Shown here in pieces: positions 1 through 6,946 of a DNA stretch of 39,025 nucleotides. The notes under the pieces were generated by a model. That model was not told the DNA's origin, made no database searches, and worked only from the letters and a program-made list of their open reading frames with translations. Every line of letters starts with the position of its first letter. Position 1 is the first letter of the stretch. The stretch covers positions 1-39,025 of the forward strand of contig DHVK01000002.1 in the NCBI GenBank assembly GCA_002412625.1, given 5' to 3'. This stretch comes from Cloacimonetes bacterium UBA5210. Its GTDB lineage: Bacteria > Cloacimonadota > Cloacimonadia > Cloacimonadales > Cloacimonadaceae. The translations under genes were made by a program, and so were the position numbers.

Positions 1-1390
1 ATTCGTAGCGGTGGCGGTGGCGCTCACTGATCAGAGTGCTGTCATAAGCTTTTTCTGCCAGGCTACCCGGTGTGATCTTACATTTGTAAGCACCCAGGCG
101 CATGGATCCGCCAACCAGGTCGATATAGCGTTGATCCTCCATCAGATGGATCACCGGGTGCGCGTTCAATTCGTCGAATTCCGTACTGTTTGAGCCACTC
201 AGTTTGCACACATTGCGGGCAAATTCTATCGCCATGACCTGCATTCCCAGGCAAATCCCCAAGGTTGGTATATTCTTGGTTCTGGCATATTGGGCAATCG
301 TGATTTTACCCTCGATTCCTCTTACGCCAAAGCCACCGGGAATCAGGATCCCGTCGATTCCGCTGAACTCTTTATCCAGATCTGAAGTCTTGAAATTACG
401 CTCGGAATCCACCCACTTGATGTGCAGTTTTTTCCTGATCTTTGCCGCAGCATGATGCAGGGCTTCCACTATGCTCTTATAGGCATCCTGGTGTTTCACA
501 TATTTGCCGCATACTGCGATGCTGACATCTCCATCGCTGTTGGCACGGTTATCCAGAAACTGCTGCCAACCGCTGAGGTCGATATCGGTTTTTTTCATTC
601 TGAAATGCTCGCAGATGATTTCCGGTAGTTTCGCTTTCTGATAGTTGAGCGGGATTTCATACACGCATTTCACGTCGATGGCGTTGATCACGGCTTCCTT
701 GGGCACGTTGGTAAACAGCGCGATCTTGGAATATATCTCATCATCAAAGGGCTTTTCACTGCGGCACAGCAAGATGTCCGGCTGAATACCGATCTCTCGC
801 AGTTTATACGCGCTGTGTTGGGAAGGCTTGGTTTTCAGCTCTCCCGCTGTCTTGATATAGGGAACATACGTTAGCAGAATGTTCATGGTATTATGAACCC
901 CAAGATCGAGGCGCAATTGACGCACAGCCTCCAAAAATGGCAGGCTTTCAATATCGCCAACTGTGCCCCCGATCTCGGTGATCACAAAGTCCTTGTCTTC
1001 GGACAACCGGGTAATCCGGCTTTTAATCTCGTTGGTCACGTGGGGAATAACTTGCACGGTTTTCCCCAGATAAGTGCCCTTGCGCTCGTTCATGATCACG
1101 CTTTCGTAGATCTGCCCGGCGCTGCAACTGCTCGCAGAGCTCAGGGCTTGATCCACAAAGCGTTCATAATGACCAAGGTCAAGATCTGTCTCTGCACCAT
1201 CGTCCGTTACAAATACCTCTCCGTGTTGGAAGGGGCTCATCGTTCCGGGATCAACATTCAGGTAGGGATCAAACTTTTGGAGGACCACTTTGTAGCCCAT
1301 TGATTTTAGCAACAACCCGATGGAGGCTGTGGCTATCCCTTTACCTAGGGAAGAGAGCACTCCGCCCATTACGAAGATGTATTTTGCCAC
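1..1390 (-). CDS. pyrG: CTP synthase, C-terminus cut off by the window edge
   Basis: CTP synthase aminates UTP to CTP using glutamine and ATP, the last step of pyrimidine nucleotide synthesis, in the cytoplasm. The frame is open from a GTG start at 1390-1388, preceded by GGGAGAATTC, to the window edge (463 codons). The N-terminus reads MAKYIFVMGGVLSSLGKG, the family's P-loop-like start. The class I glutaminase motif GICLGMQ has its nucleophile Cys at about residue 380 (251-253), and the frame reaches the ISERHRHRYE motif at about residues 452-461. Family members are about 535-550 residues, so about 75-85 are missing beyond the edge. The gene lies 10 nt after the aminotransferase stop and probably shares its transcript. 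No frameshift was seen in the stretches I translated. Confidence 0.96.
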   Translation of the reverse strand, partial: MAKYIFVMGGVLSSLGKGIATASIGLLLKSMGYKVVLQKFDPYLNVDPGTMSPFQHGEVFVTDDGAETDLDLGHYERFVDQALSSASSCSAGQIYESVIMNERKGTYLGKTVQVIPHVTNEIKSRITRLSEDKDFVITEIGGTVGDIESLPFLEAVRQLRLDLGVHNTMNILLTYVPYIKTAGELKTKPSQHSAYKLREIGIQPDILLCRSEKPFDDEIYSKIALFTNVPKEAVINAIDVKCVYEIPLNYQKAKLPEIICEHFRMKKTDIDLSGWQQFLDNRANSDGDVSIAVCGKYVKHQDAYKSIVEALHHAAAKIRKKLHIKWVDSERNFKTSDLDKEFSGIDGILIPGGFGVRGIEGKITIAQYARTKNIPTLGICLGMQVMAIEFARNVCKLSGSNSTEFDELNAHPVIHLMEDQRYIDLVGGSMRLGAYKCKITPGSLAEKAYDSTLISERHRHRYE

Positions 1391-1400
1391 GAATTCTCCC

Positions 1401-2645
1401 TTAGACCATTGCCTTGATTACATCCAGAGATTCTCTGATGGCGTTTACTGTGTAAGCAAGATCTTCGTCTGTATGGCGGAAGCAGATGTAGCCGTGGTGA
1501 TAAGGTTGCAAGAATACTTTGCGGCGAATCAACTGGGTATAGAACTCGGTTCTCAGCTTTTTATAAAGCCCGGTCTCATCCTTGTTGAAGGTGATAAACG
1601 GCATCCAGGGGCCACCGGAGAATTCTATCGGGAGTCCGGATTCATCAATTACCTGTTGCACTTGCGCGGCAAACTTCTCGCCTTTGGCTTTGATCACATC
1701 CAGCACCTTGTCGCGTTGCAAAATCTCGATTGTCTTCAGTGCCGCCACGATGCTATCGCTATTGGGGAAGAATGTGGAAGAAAGAAACACCTTGTCGGCC
1801 ATAACCATCATCGGTTCTTTCTTGCCGACCAGTGCGGCGATGGCATAGCCATTGGCCATAGCTTTACCAAAGGTAGAGAGATCCGGGGTTACTCCAAAAT
1901 ACTCCTGAGCACCGCCCAGGGATACACGGAATCCACTGCGGATTTCGTCAAAAATCAACAGCGCGCCATATTTATCGGCAAGCTCACGCACGCCTTCCAG
2001 ATAGCCGGGTTTGGGCATTTCTACCGGGGCTGCCAGAGGATGACCCACCGGGGTTACGATGATCCCCGCCATGTCGTCCTTGTTCGCCTTCAGGATCGCT
2101 TCCAGGCTCTCCAGATCATTGTAATGGAACTCAAGAACATCCTCGAAAAGCTTCTCCGGGATGCCGCCTTTGACTTCCACGCACCAATCGTGCCAACCAT
2201 GATACCCGCAACGGGCGATCTTGGTTTTGCCGGTATATGCGCGGGCTACACGGATGGCGATGGTGGTGGCATCGCTGCCGGTTTTTACCAGAGCTGCCAT
2301 TTCGCAGGAAGGGATGATTTCCTGAAGCTTGCGCACCAGTTCGCTTTGCTGAGGCTGAGTAAGCGAGAAGCAGAAGCCTTTTTCGTTCACTTGTTTTTGC
2401 ACAGCCTGGTCGATCTCTTGTTCGATGTATCCTAAGATAATCGGTCCATAGGCACAAAGGAAATCTATATATTCATTGCCGTCCACATCCGTGACTCTGC
2501 CGCCCTTGCCGTGGTCGAAGTAGATTGGATATTCGCCCTGAACAAAGTTATAGGGTCTGCGGATACCGGCTACTGCGCCGGGCACCAGCGTTTTTGCTTC
2601 TTCATACATTGCCATGCTTTTATCGAGTTTCAGTTTGTCTGCCAT
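1401..2645 (-). CDS. Class III PLP aminotransferase, glutamate-1-semialdehyde aminomutase-like
   Basis: This is a fold-type I, class III PLP enzyme of 414 residues. Visible motifs are GSDAT (123-127, phosphate contact), GYHGWHDW (148-155), the cofactor Asp in IFDEIRSGFR (Asp233) and the Schiff-base Lys in STFGKAMANGY (Lys261). It most resembles glutamate-1-semialdehyde 2,1-aminomutases (HemL) and related omega/amino-acid aminotransferases, but lacks hem neighbours. The start chosen is ATG 2645, with GGGAGAGGAA just upstream. An in-frame extension to 2696 would run into the thiolase gene and is unlikely. It begins 2 nt after the thiolase stop, so the two are co-translated. The pairing with a thiolase suggests amino-acid catabolism rather than tetrapyrrole synthesis, but that is inference; the substrate is unknown. 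Confidence 0.85.
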   Translation of the reverse strand: MADKLKLDKSMAMYEEAKTLVPGAVAGIRRPYNFVQGEYPIYFDHGKGGRVTDVDGNEYIDFLCAYGPIILGYIEQEIDQAVQKQVNEKGFCFSLTQPQQSELVRKLQEIIPSCEMAALVKTGSDATTIAIRVARAYTGKTKIARCGYHGWHDWCVEVKGGIPEKLFEDVLEFHYNDLESLEAILKANKDDMAGIIVTPVGHPLAAPVEMPKPGYLEGVRELADKYGALLIFDEIRSGFRVSLGGAQEYFGVTPDLSTFGKAMANGYAIAALVGKKEPMMVMADKVFLSSTFFPNSDSIVAALKTIEILQRDKVLDVIKAKGEKFAAQVQQVIDESGLPIEFSGGPWMPFITFNKDETGLYKKLRTEFYTQLIRRKVFLQPYHHGYICFRHTDEDLAYTVNAIRESLDVIKAMV

Positions 2646-2647
2646 GT

Positions 2648-3847
2648 CTATTTCCTCTCCCAAAGGCTTGCTATTCCCATCCCGCCGCCGATGCACAGTG
2701 AGGCGAGACCTTTTTTATTGTTTCTGCGTTTCATTTCGTGTAAAAGAGTTACTACAATGCGGGCACCGCTGCAACCGATCGGATGACCGATGGCGATTGC
2801 CCCGCCGTTCACGTTGATGATATCGGGATTGATTTTACCAACGCCTTCAATATCTAGCCCCTTGATCACGGAAAGTGACTGTGCGGCAAAAGCTTCGTTC
2901 AACTCTGCCAATTCCACTTCCCCCAAAGACCAGCCACTTTTGTGAAGCACTTTCTTGATTGCTGGTACAGGACCGTAACCCATGATGGCGGGATCGACTC
3001 CGGCAGCAGCGCTATCCACAAAATATGCCAGAGGGCTTAGCCCCAGTTCTTTCGCCTTGTCTTCACTCATGATCAGCAGAAAAGCCGCACCGTCGTTGAT
3101 GCCGCTACTGCTTGCCGCAGTAACGCTTCCATCTTTCTTGAAGGCAGGGCGCAGTTTGGCGAGGCTCTCTGCGGTCACTCCGGCTCGGGGCATTTCGTCT
3201 TGATCCACTACTACGGGATCTCCCTTGCGCTGAGGGATGGATATCGGCACGATTTCGTCCGTGAACTTCCCGCTCTTCATCGCCGCCTCGGTTTTGTTTT
3301 GCGAAAGAGCAGCAAATGCGTCCTGCTCTTCCCGGCTGATCTCATACTTTTCTGCCAGGTTCTCGGCGGTCATCCCCATGTGATAATCGTTGAAAATATC
3401 TGATAGACCGTCGCGGATCATGAGGTCCTGAAGACTTTTGTCGCCCATTCTGGCACCCCAGCGGGCGTCTTTGAGGATGTATGGGATCTGGCTCATGTTC
3501 TCGCTACCACCGGCAATCACGATCTCGGCCTCTTCTGTTGCTATCATCATAGCTGCCAGGGCAATGGCTTTCATGCCGCTGCCACAAACCTTGTTTACCG
3601 TGTATGCCGGAACATGATCCGGAATACCAGCGTGGATGCTGATCTGGCGGGCAACGTTCTGCCCCAAACCGGCGCCGCATACGTTTCCGACGATCACCTC
3701 GTCGATTTGCCCGGGATTAACCTTGGTTTCTGCAAAAATCGCCTTCAGAGTATGCACTCCGAGTTCGACCGCGGAGATATCCTTGAAAACTCCGCCGAAA
3801 TTCCCGACAGGGCTGCGCTTTGCGCTTACTACCACGGCTTTTTTCAT
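2648..3847 (-). CDS. atoB: Acetyl-CoA C-acetyltransferase (thiolase)
   Basis: Thiolases interconvert acetoacetyl-CoA plus CoA with two acetyl-CoA. The 399-residue protein has the expected length and the full catalytic set: acylated Cys88 in NKVCGSGM, His355 in GHPIGCSGAR and Cys385 in CIGGGMG, plus NEAFA. The start chosen is ATG 3847, with CTGGAGGAAAG directly upstream. The open frame extends 14 codons further but that part is unlike the family. It is the first gene of a minus-strand run with the class III aminotransferase and pyrG. Degradative (thiolase I) or biosynthetic (thiolase II) use cannot be told from sequence alone. The neighbouring PLP enzyme makes an amino-acid fermentation role plausible. 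Confidence 0.92.
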   Translation of the reverse strand: MKKAVVVSAKRSPVGNFGGVFKDISAVELGVHTLKAIFAETKVNPGQIDEVIVGNVCGAGLGQNVARQISIHAGIPDHVPAYTVNKVCGSGMKAIALAAMMIATEEAEIVIAGGSENMSQIPYILKDARWGARMGDKSLQDLMIRDGLSDIFNDYHMGMTAENLAEKYEISREEQDAFAALSQNKTEAAMKSGKFTDEIVPISIPQRKGDPVVVDQDEMPRAGVTAESLAKLRPAFKKDGSVTAASSSGINDGAAFLLIMSEDKAKELGLSPLAYFVDSAAAGVDPAIMGYGPVPAIKKVLHKSGWSLGEVELAELNEAFAAQSLSVIKGLDIEGVGKINPDIINVNGGAIAIGHPIGCSGARIVVTLLHEMKRRNNKKGLASLCIGGGMGIASLWERK

Positions 3848-4273
3848 CTTTCCTCCAGATGTTTTGATTATTTTTCTATTGCAAGTCATTCAAACAAAGG
3901 CGGGTTTTTAGTCAATCCCAAAATTAGTGTTTCCTAATCCGGTTTCTGGCGCTAATCAGCGCAATTCCGCAGATTGTGCCTGAGCAGTCCGGGATCTGAA
4001 GCATTCCCAAGCTGCGCACCCAATATATCTGCCTCCCGGATGTCGGTTCTTTTCCTTGCTCTGAACTGGTAACTGAGCTTGTATGATGCGGTGTGGATCA
4101 TAATTTTGAGCTTGCCTGTGAGTTCCGCGGGTATTAGCCGGACTATTTCTAACACACACTAAAGCCGTCATATAGGCTTATCGATCACCTTGCCGTGACG
4201 CAGGTTCATGGGATGAATTCGAATATTTTGCTTGCCAAAAAAAGCAGCTTGAAATCTTTTGAACAAATCCGGT
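3848..4273. other. Intergenic region between the thiolase operon and tRNA-Pro
   Basis: No convincing gene lies here. On the minus strand a TTGACT box (3915-3910) lies about 65 nt before the thiolase start, but no good -10 hexamer follows at 16-18 nt, so the promoter is uncertain. An open frame on the minus strand (3952-4155, GTG start, 67 codons) has no ribosome binding site and no recognised family. It may be chance or a decayed gene fragment. The right end is A-rich directly before the tRNA. Confidence 0.4.
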
Positions 4274-4351
4274 CGGGATGTAGCGCAGTCCGGGTAGCGT
4301 ACTTGAATGGGGTTCAAGTGGTCGCAGGTTCAAATCCTGTCATCCCGACCA
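4274..4351 (+). tRNA. tRNA-Pro (anticodon GGG)
   Basis: A 78-nt cloverleaf fits. Acceptor arm CGGGATG (4274-4280) pairs with CATCCCG (4341-4347). The D stem is GCGC/GCGT. Anticodon stem CTTGA/TCAAG (4302-4306, 4314-4318) encloses the loop ATGGGGT with anticodon GGG at 4309-4311. The T arm is GCAGG-TTCAAAT-CCTGT. The CCA end is encoded (4349-4351). It reads proline codons CCC and CCU. A terminator hairpin follows 14 nt downstream, so it appears to be a single-gene transcript. Confidence 0.95.
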
Positions 4352-4365
4352 TCTTTTTTACAAAC

Positions 4366-4397
4366 CGCCCAGCTGTTTCAGCCGGGCGTTTTTCTTT
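4366..4397 (+). terminator. Rho-independent terminator after tRNA-Pro
   Basis: CGCCCAGCTG (4366-4375) and CAGCCGGGCG (4379-4388) form a 10-position stem with a single A/C mismatch and a TTT loop. A T-rich run TTTTTCTTTT follows. It sits just after the tRNA and ends its transcript. Confidence 0.85.
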
Positions 4398-4720
4398 TGT
4401 CCGCGCACTGCTTACCGGAATCATTAGCTTCTGCTTGTGCTGATCTTAAGCTGAGATAGTCCCATGTCCACCCGATGATTACGGCTTGATATCAGCTCGA
4501 TCTCAGCACCTCTATGAGCGAACGCCGGCACCTGGATATTCTGGTATAACCAACTCCGAGCATGGTCTCGCCCCCTCCGGGTATGCAAGCTACAGCATGG
4601 CCAAAGGTGGAAAGAAATCATCGACTGCCGCGGATAAAATGGTAGAAGGGGCAAAAAGGGCTTTACAAAAAAACGGGATATATTGATTTGGAAAGAAAAA
4701 ATAATTCTTGGAGAATTCCG
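4398..4720 (+). other. Leader region upstream of the GcvT-like gene; possible small basic ORF at 4597-4686
   Basis: No recognised RNA family. GCTGAGAT (4450-4457) and ATCTCAGC (4500-4507) are perfect complements and could close a stem of about 58 nt; the enclosed part contains the palindrome TGATATCA. Downstream, ATG 4597 opens a 29-codon frame to TGA 4686 that encodes a Lys/Ala-rich peptide beginning MAKGGKKSSTAADK. Its codons look like those of neighbouring genes, but there is no clear ribosome binding site. It ends 34 nt before the next gene. Either a small protein or a structured leader is possible. Confidence 0.3.
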
Positions 4721-6112
4721 ATGACTAAATACGGTTTTGACTTTCCTAAAAGTATCCGTAAGACCTTCCTCACTGATCTTGAGGATAACTGGTATCTGCC
4801 GCTTCTGGCGGAGCGCAAGAACTTGCCCATGCAAGGCATTAAGCGAAGCAATTTTGGCCAATATGATATGGCTGTGAACTACCTGACTTCCGTCCTGGAA
4901 GAAGCTGCTGCCATCAATAAAGTGGCAATTTACAATATTGACCACATGGCACAGCTACGCTTTACAGGTAAAGATGCGGCAATGCTTTTGAACAGAAGCC
5001 TGGGCGCGAACTTCACCGACATGAAGATCGGTACCTGTAAATACACATTGCTGCTTAATGAAGCTGGCGGTGTGCAGGACGACATGATCCTGATGCGGGT
5101 GTCCGAGCAGGAGTTTATTGCGGTCATCAACGCCGGGCACGACATCACCGATACTGGCGAAGATCATGGTGAAAAAGTGGAGTTGATTGCTGATATCGAC
5201 CGCATCATGAGCCTGAAGCAAGCCGGCGAAGAGGTGGAAGCCGAGGATATCTCGGATCAATTGGTCAAAGTGGACATCCAGGGACCCTATTCATATAAGT
5301 TAATCAAGGAAATATATGGAGCCCAGGTGCTGAAGAACCGGGCGAACCCGGATAAGAATATGAATTTCTTTAGCTTCAACGAGTTTGATAATGACGGCGG
5401 GCATTACTATATCAGCCGGACCGGATATACAAACCGCTGGGGTTGGGAGCTTTATATCCCAATTGCCAATGCCGCGGAAGACTTCAAGCAAATAGTAAGC
5501 CGAGCCCTGGATTTGGGTGGATTACTGGTCGGCCTGGGTGGTAGGGACGAGAATCGCCTCTCTGCCGGAGCATTCGGACTGCCGCTGATGGGTCAGGAAT
5601 ATGATCCCCGCCACAATCCGATCAACGCTCCGCTGTTTGATGCGGCTATCGATATGACAAAAGATGAGTTCCTGGGAAAAGCTGCTCTGGAGAAAGCTCT
5701 TGCAGAAGGAGTTCAAAAACGCCTGAATATCATCATCAGCGAAGGCATCGTCAGCGGCCGTGGTGTGTATCGCGAAGCGCGGCGCATCGGCAGTGTCAGC
5801 TCCAGCATCAATTCACCCAACCTGTCCTTGGAACAGCGTACTGCGATCGGATCCAAACGCAAAAACGTTAATGACCCTTCCGGTACTGCCGCCATCGGCT
5901 TGACCTGGTTGTACGACAATCAATTTGAAACTGACGCGGAAGGCAAGGACATCGTAGAAATAGATGGCAGCCCGGTGCGGATTGCGGTCGAGTTCTATCG
6001 TGAAGATGCCGAGGGTAAGCCCAGCGGAAGTCCGGTCTTGGGCTATATCACGCAAGAAGGCATCAGCCCTGCCACGGCACCGAAAGCCTTGAAAAACATC
6101 GAAAATCTGTAA
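4721..6112 (+). CDS. GcvT-like aminomethyltransferase family protein (folate-binding fold)
   Basis: Proteins of this family transfer one-carbon units to tetrahydrofolate; the glycine cleavage T protein is the best known. Visible landmarks are GGVQDD (conserved Asp120/Asp121, the T-protein catalytic position), SRTGYTNRWGWE matching the family's RTGYTGExGWE, and C-terminal barrel motifs SGRGVYREARRIGSVSSS and AAIGLTWL. It is 463 residues, against about 360 for GcvT. The extra length includes an acidic insertion around residues 140-175 and an extended C-terminus. The start is ATG 4721 with GGAGAATTCCG before it. No gcvH or gcvP lies nearby and terminators flank it, so it is monocistronic. It may be a paralogue acting on another methylated or aminomethyl donor; function is not settled. 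Confidence 0.8.
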   Translation: MTKYGFDFPKSIRKTFLTDLEDNWYLPLLAERKNLPMQGIKRSNFGQYDMAVNYLTSVLEEAAAINKVAIYNIDHMAQLRFTGKDAAMLLNRSLGANFTDMKIGTCKYTLLLNEAGGVQDDMILMRVSEQEFIAVINAGHDITDTGEDHGEKVELIADIDRIMSLKQAGEEVEAEDISDQLVKVDIQGPYSYKLIKEIYGAQVLKNRANPDKNMNFFSFNEFDNDGGHYYISRTGYTNRWGWELYIPIANAAEDFKQIVSRALDLGGLLVGLGGRDENRLSAGAFGLPLMGQEYDPRHNPINAPLFDAAIDMTKDEFLGKAALEKALAEGVQKRLNIIISEGIVSGRGVYREARRIGSVSSSINSPNLSLEQRTAIGSKRKNVNDPSGTAAIGLTWLYDNQFETDAEGKDIVEIDGSPVRIAVEFYREDAEGKPSGSPVLGYITQEGISPATAPKALKNIENL

Positions 6113-6124
6113 GTAAATCATAAT

Positions 6125-6150
6125 GGGGGGTTCGAAAGCCCCCCTTTTTT
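6125..6150 (+). terminator. Rho-independent terminator of the GcvT-like gene
   Basis: GGGGGGTT (6125-6132) and AGCCCCCC (6137-6144) form an 8-bp stem with a CGAA loop. TTTTTT follows directly. It lies 13 nt after the stop codon. Confidence 0.93.
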
Positions 6151-6178
6151 CTCTGGATTAAAAACTGATGGAGCAAAT

Positions 6179-6946
6179 ATGATATCTGTAAAGAATCTGA
6201 CCAAAGAATTCCCCAAGAAGGACGGATCTGTATTCTACGCCGTTGATGATGTGACCTTCGAGGCAAAAGACGGTGAAATCGTATGCCTGTTGGGGGTAAA
6301 CGGTGCGGGGAAGACCACCACGATGCGAGTGCTTTCCACAGTGTTTCAGCCCAGTAGCGGCACTGCCGAAATCCAGGGTTGGGATATCAAGACCCATCCC
6401 GATAAGGTGCGGGAAAACCTCGGTTTCCTCTCCGGCGATACCGGCTTGTATAACCGTCTGCGTGTGCATGAGTTTATCCGCTATTTTGGCAGGCTCTATT
6501 CCATGGATGATCCCACAATCACCCGGCGCATGGACGAAATGGCAGAACTCCTGGATATGAAAGATTTCATGGACAAGAAGATCGAGTTTCTCTCCACCGG
6601 GATGAAACAAAAAGTATCCATCGTGCGCAGCATCATTCACGATCCGCCGGTGATGATCTTTGATGAACCAACCTCCGGTCTGGACATCCTCACCGCCAGG
6701 AACATCGTCGCCTTCATTCGCAGTTGTAAAGAACGCGGCAAATGCGTGCTCTTCAGCACGCACATCATGCGTGAGGCGGAGCGGCTGGCAGATAGGGTGG
6801 TTATGATTCATAAAGGCAAGATCTTGGCTGATGGCAGCCTGGACGCCCTGCGCGAGATCAGCAGACAGACTGATCTGGACGATATCTTTATTCACTTTGT
6901 AAATCAATCCGATTTGGAAACAGAGGTGCAGGCCCATGAATTCTAA
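6179..6946 (+). CDS. ABC transporter ATP-binding protein, NatA type
   Basis: This is the nucleotide-binding subunit of an ABC-2 exporter. The 255-residue protein has Walker A GVNGAGKTT (39-47), a signature LSTGM (138-142) in place of the usual LSGGM/LSGGQ, Walker B VMIFDEP (158-164), the D-loop SGLD and the switch His195. The start is ATG 6179 with GGAG 5 nt upstream. It overlaps the permease gene by 11 nt, so the two are translationally coupled. Similarity to the NatA (Na+ efflux) group is by overall pattern; substrate is unknown. Confidence 0.92.
   Translation: MISVKNLTKEFPKKDGSVFYAVDDVTFEAKDGEIVCLLGVNGAGKTTTMRVLSTVFQPSSGTAEIQGWDIKTHPDKVRENLGFLSGDTGLYNRLRVHEFIRYFGRLYSMDDPTITRRMDEMAELLDMKDFMDKKIEFLSTGMKQKVSIVRSIIHDPPVMIFDEPTSGLDILTARNIVAFIRSCKERGKCVLFSTHIMREAERLADRVVMIHKGKILADGSLDALREISRQTDLDDIFIHFVNQSDLETEVQAHEF

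Noticed and set aside
1320..2435. Long plus-strand frame (371 codons) opposite the aminotransferase
   Set aside because: It is antisense to a gene with full catalytic motifs, has no ribosome site and no family-like sequence.
3952..4155. Minus-strand frame of 67 codons between thiolase and tRNA-Pro
   Set aside because: GTG start, no ribosome binding site, no family; a second overlapping frame is equally open. Kept only as a note in the intergenic entry.
4443..4560. TPP riboswitch-like words (CTGAGA, later CTGGATATTCTGG) upstream of the GcvT-like gene
   Set aside because: The conserved GGGGTGC start and the GAACCTGATCTGGxTAATACCAGCG core are missing, and the order and spacing do not fit.
4398..4720. 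Glycine riboswitch before a glycine-cleavage-like gene
   Set aside because: I could not find the paired aptamer cores or the tandem layout.
4424..4945. Minus-strand frame of 173 codons overlapping the GcvT-like start
   Set aside because: It overlaps a well-supported gene and has no recognisable domain.
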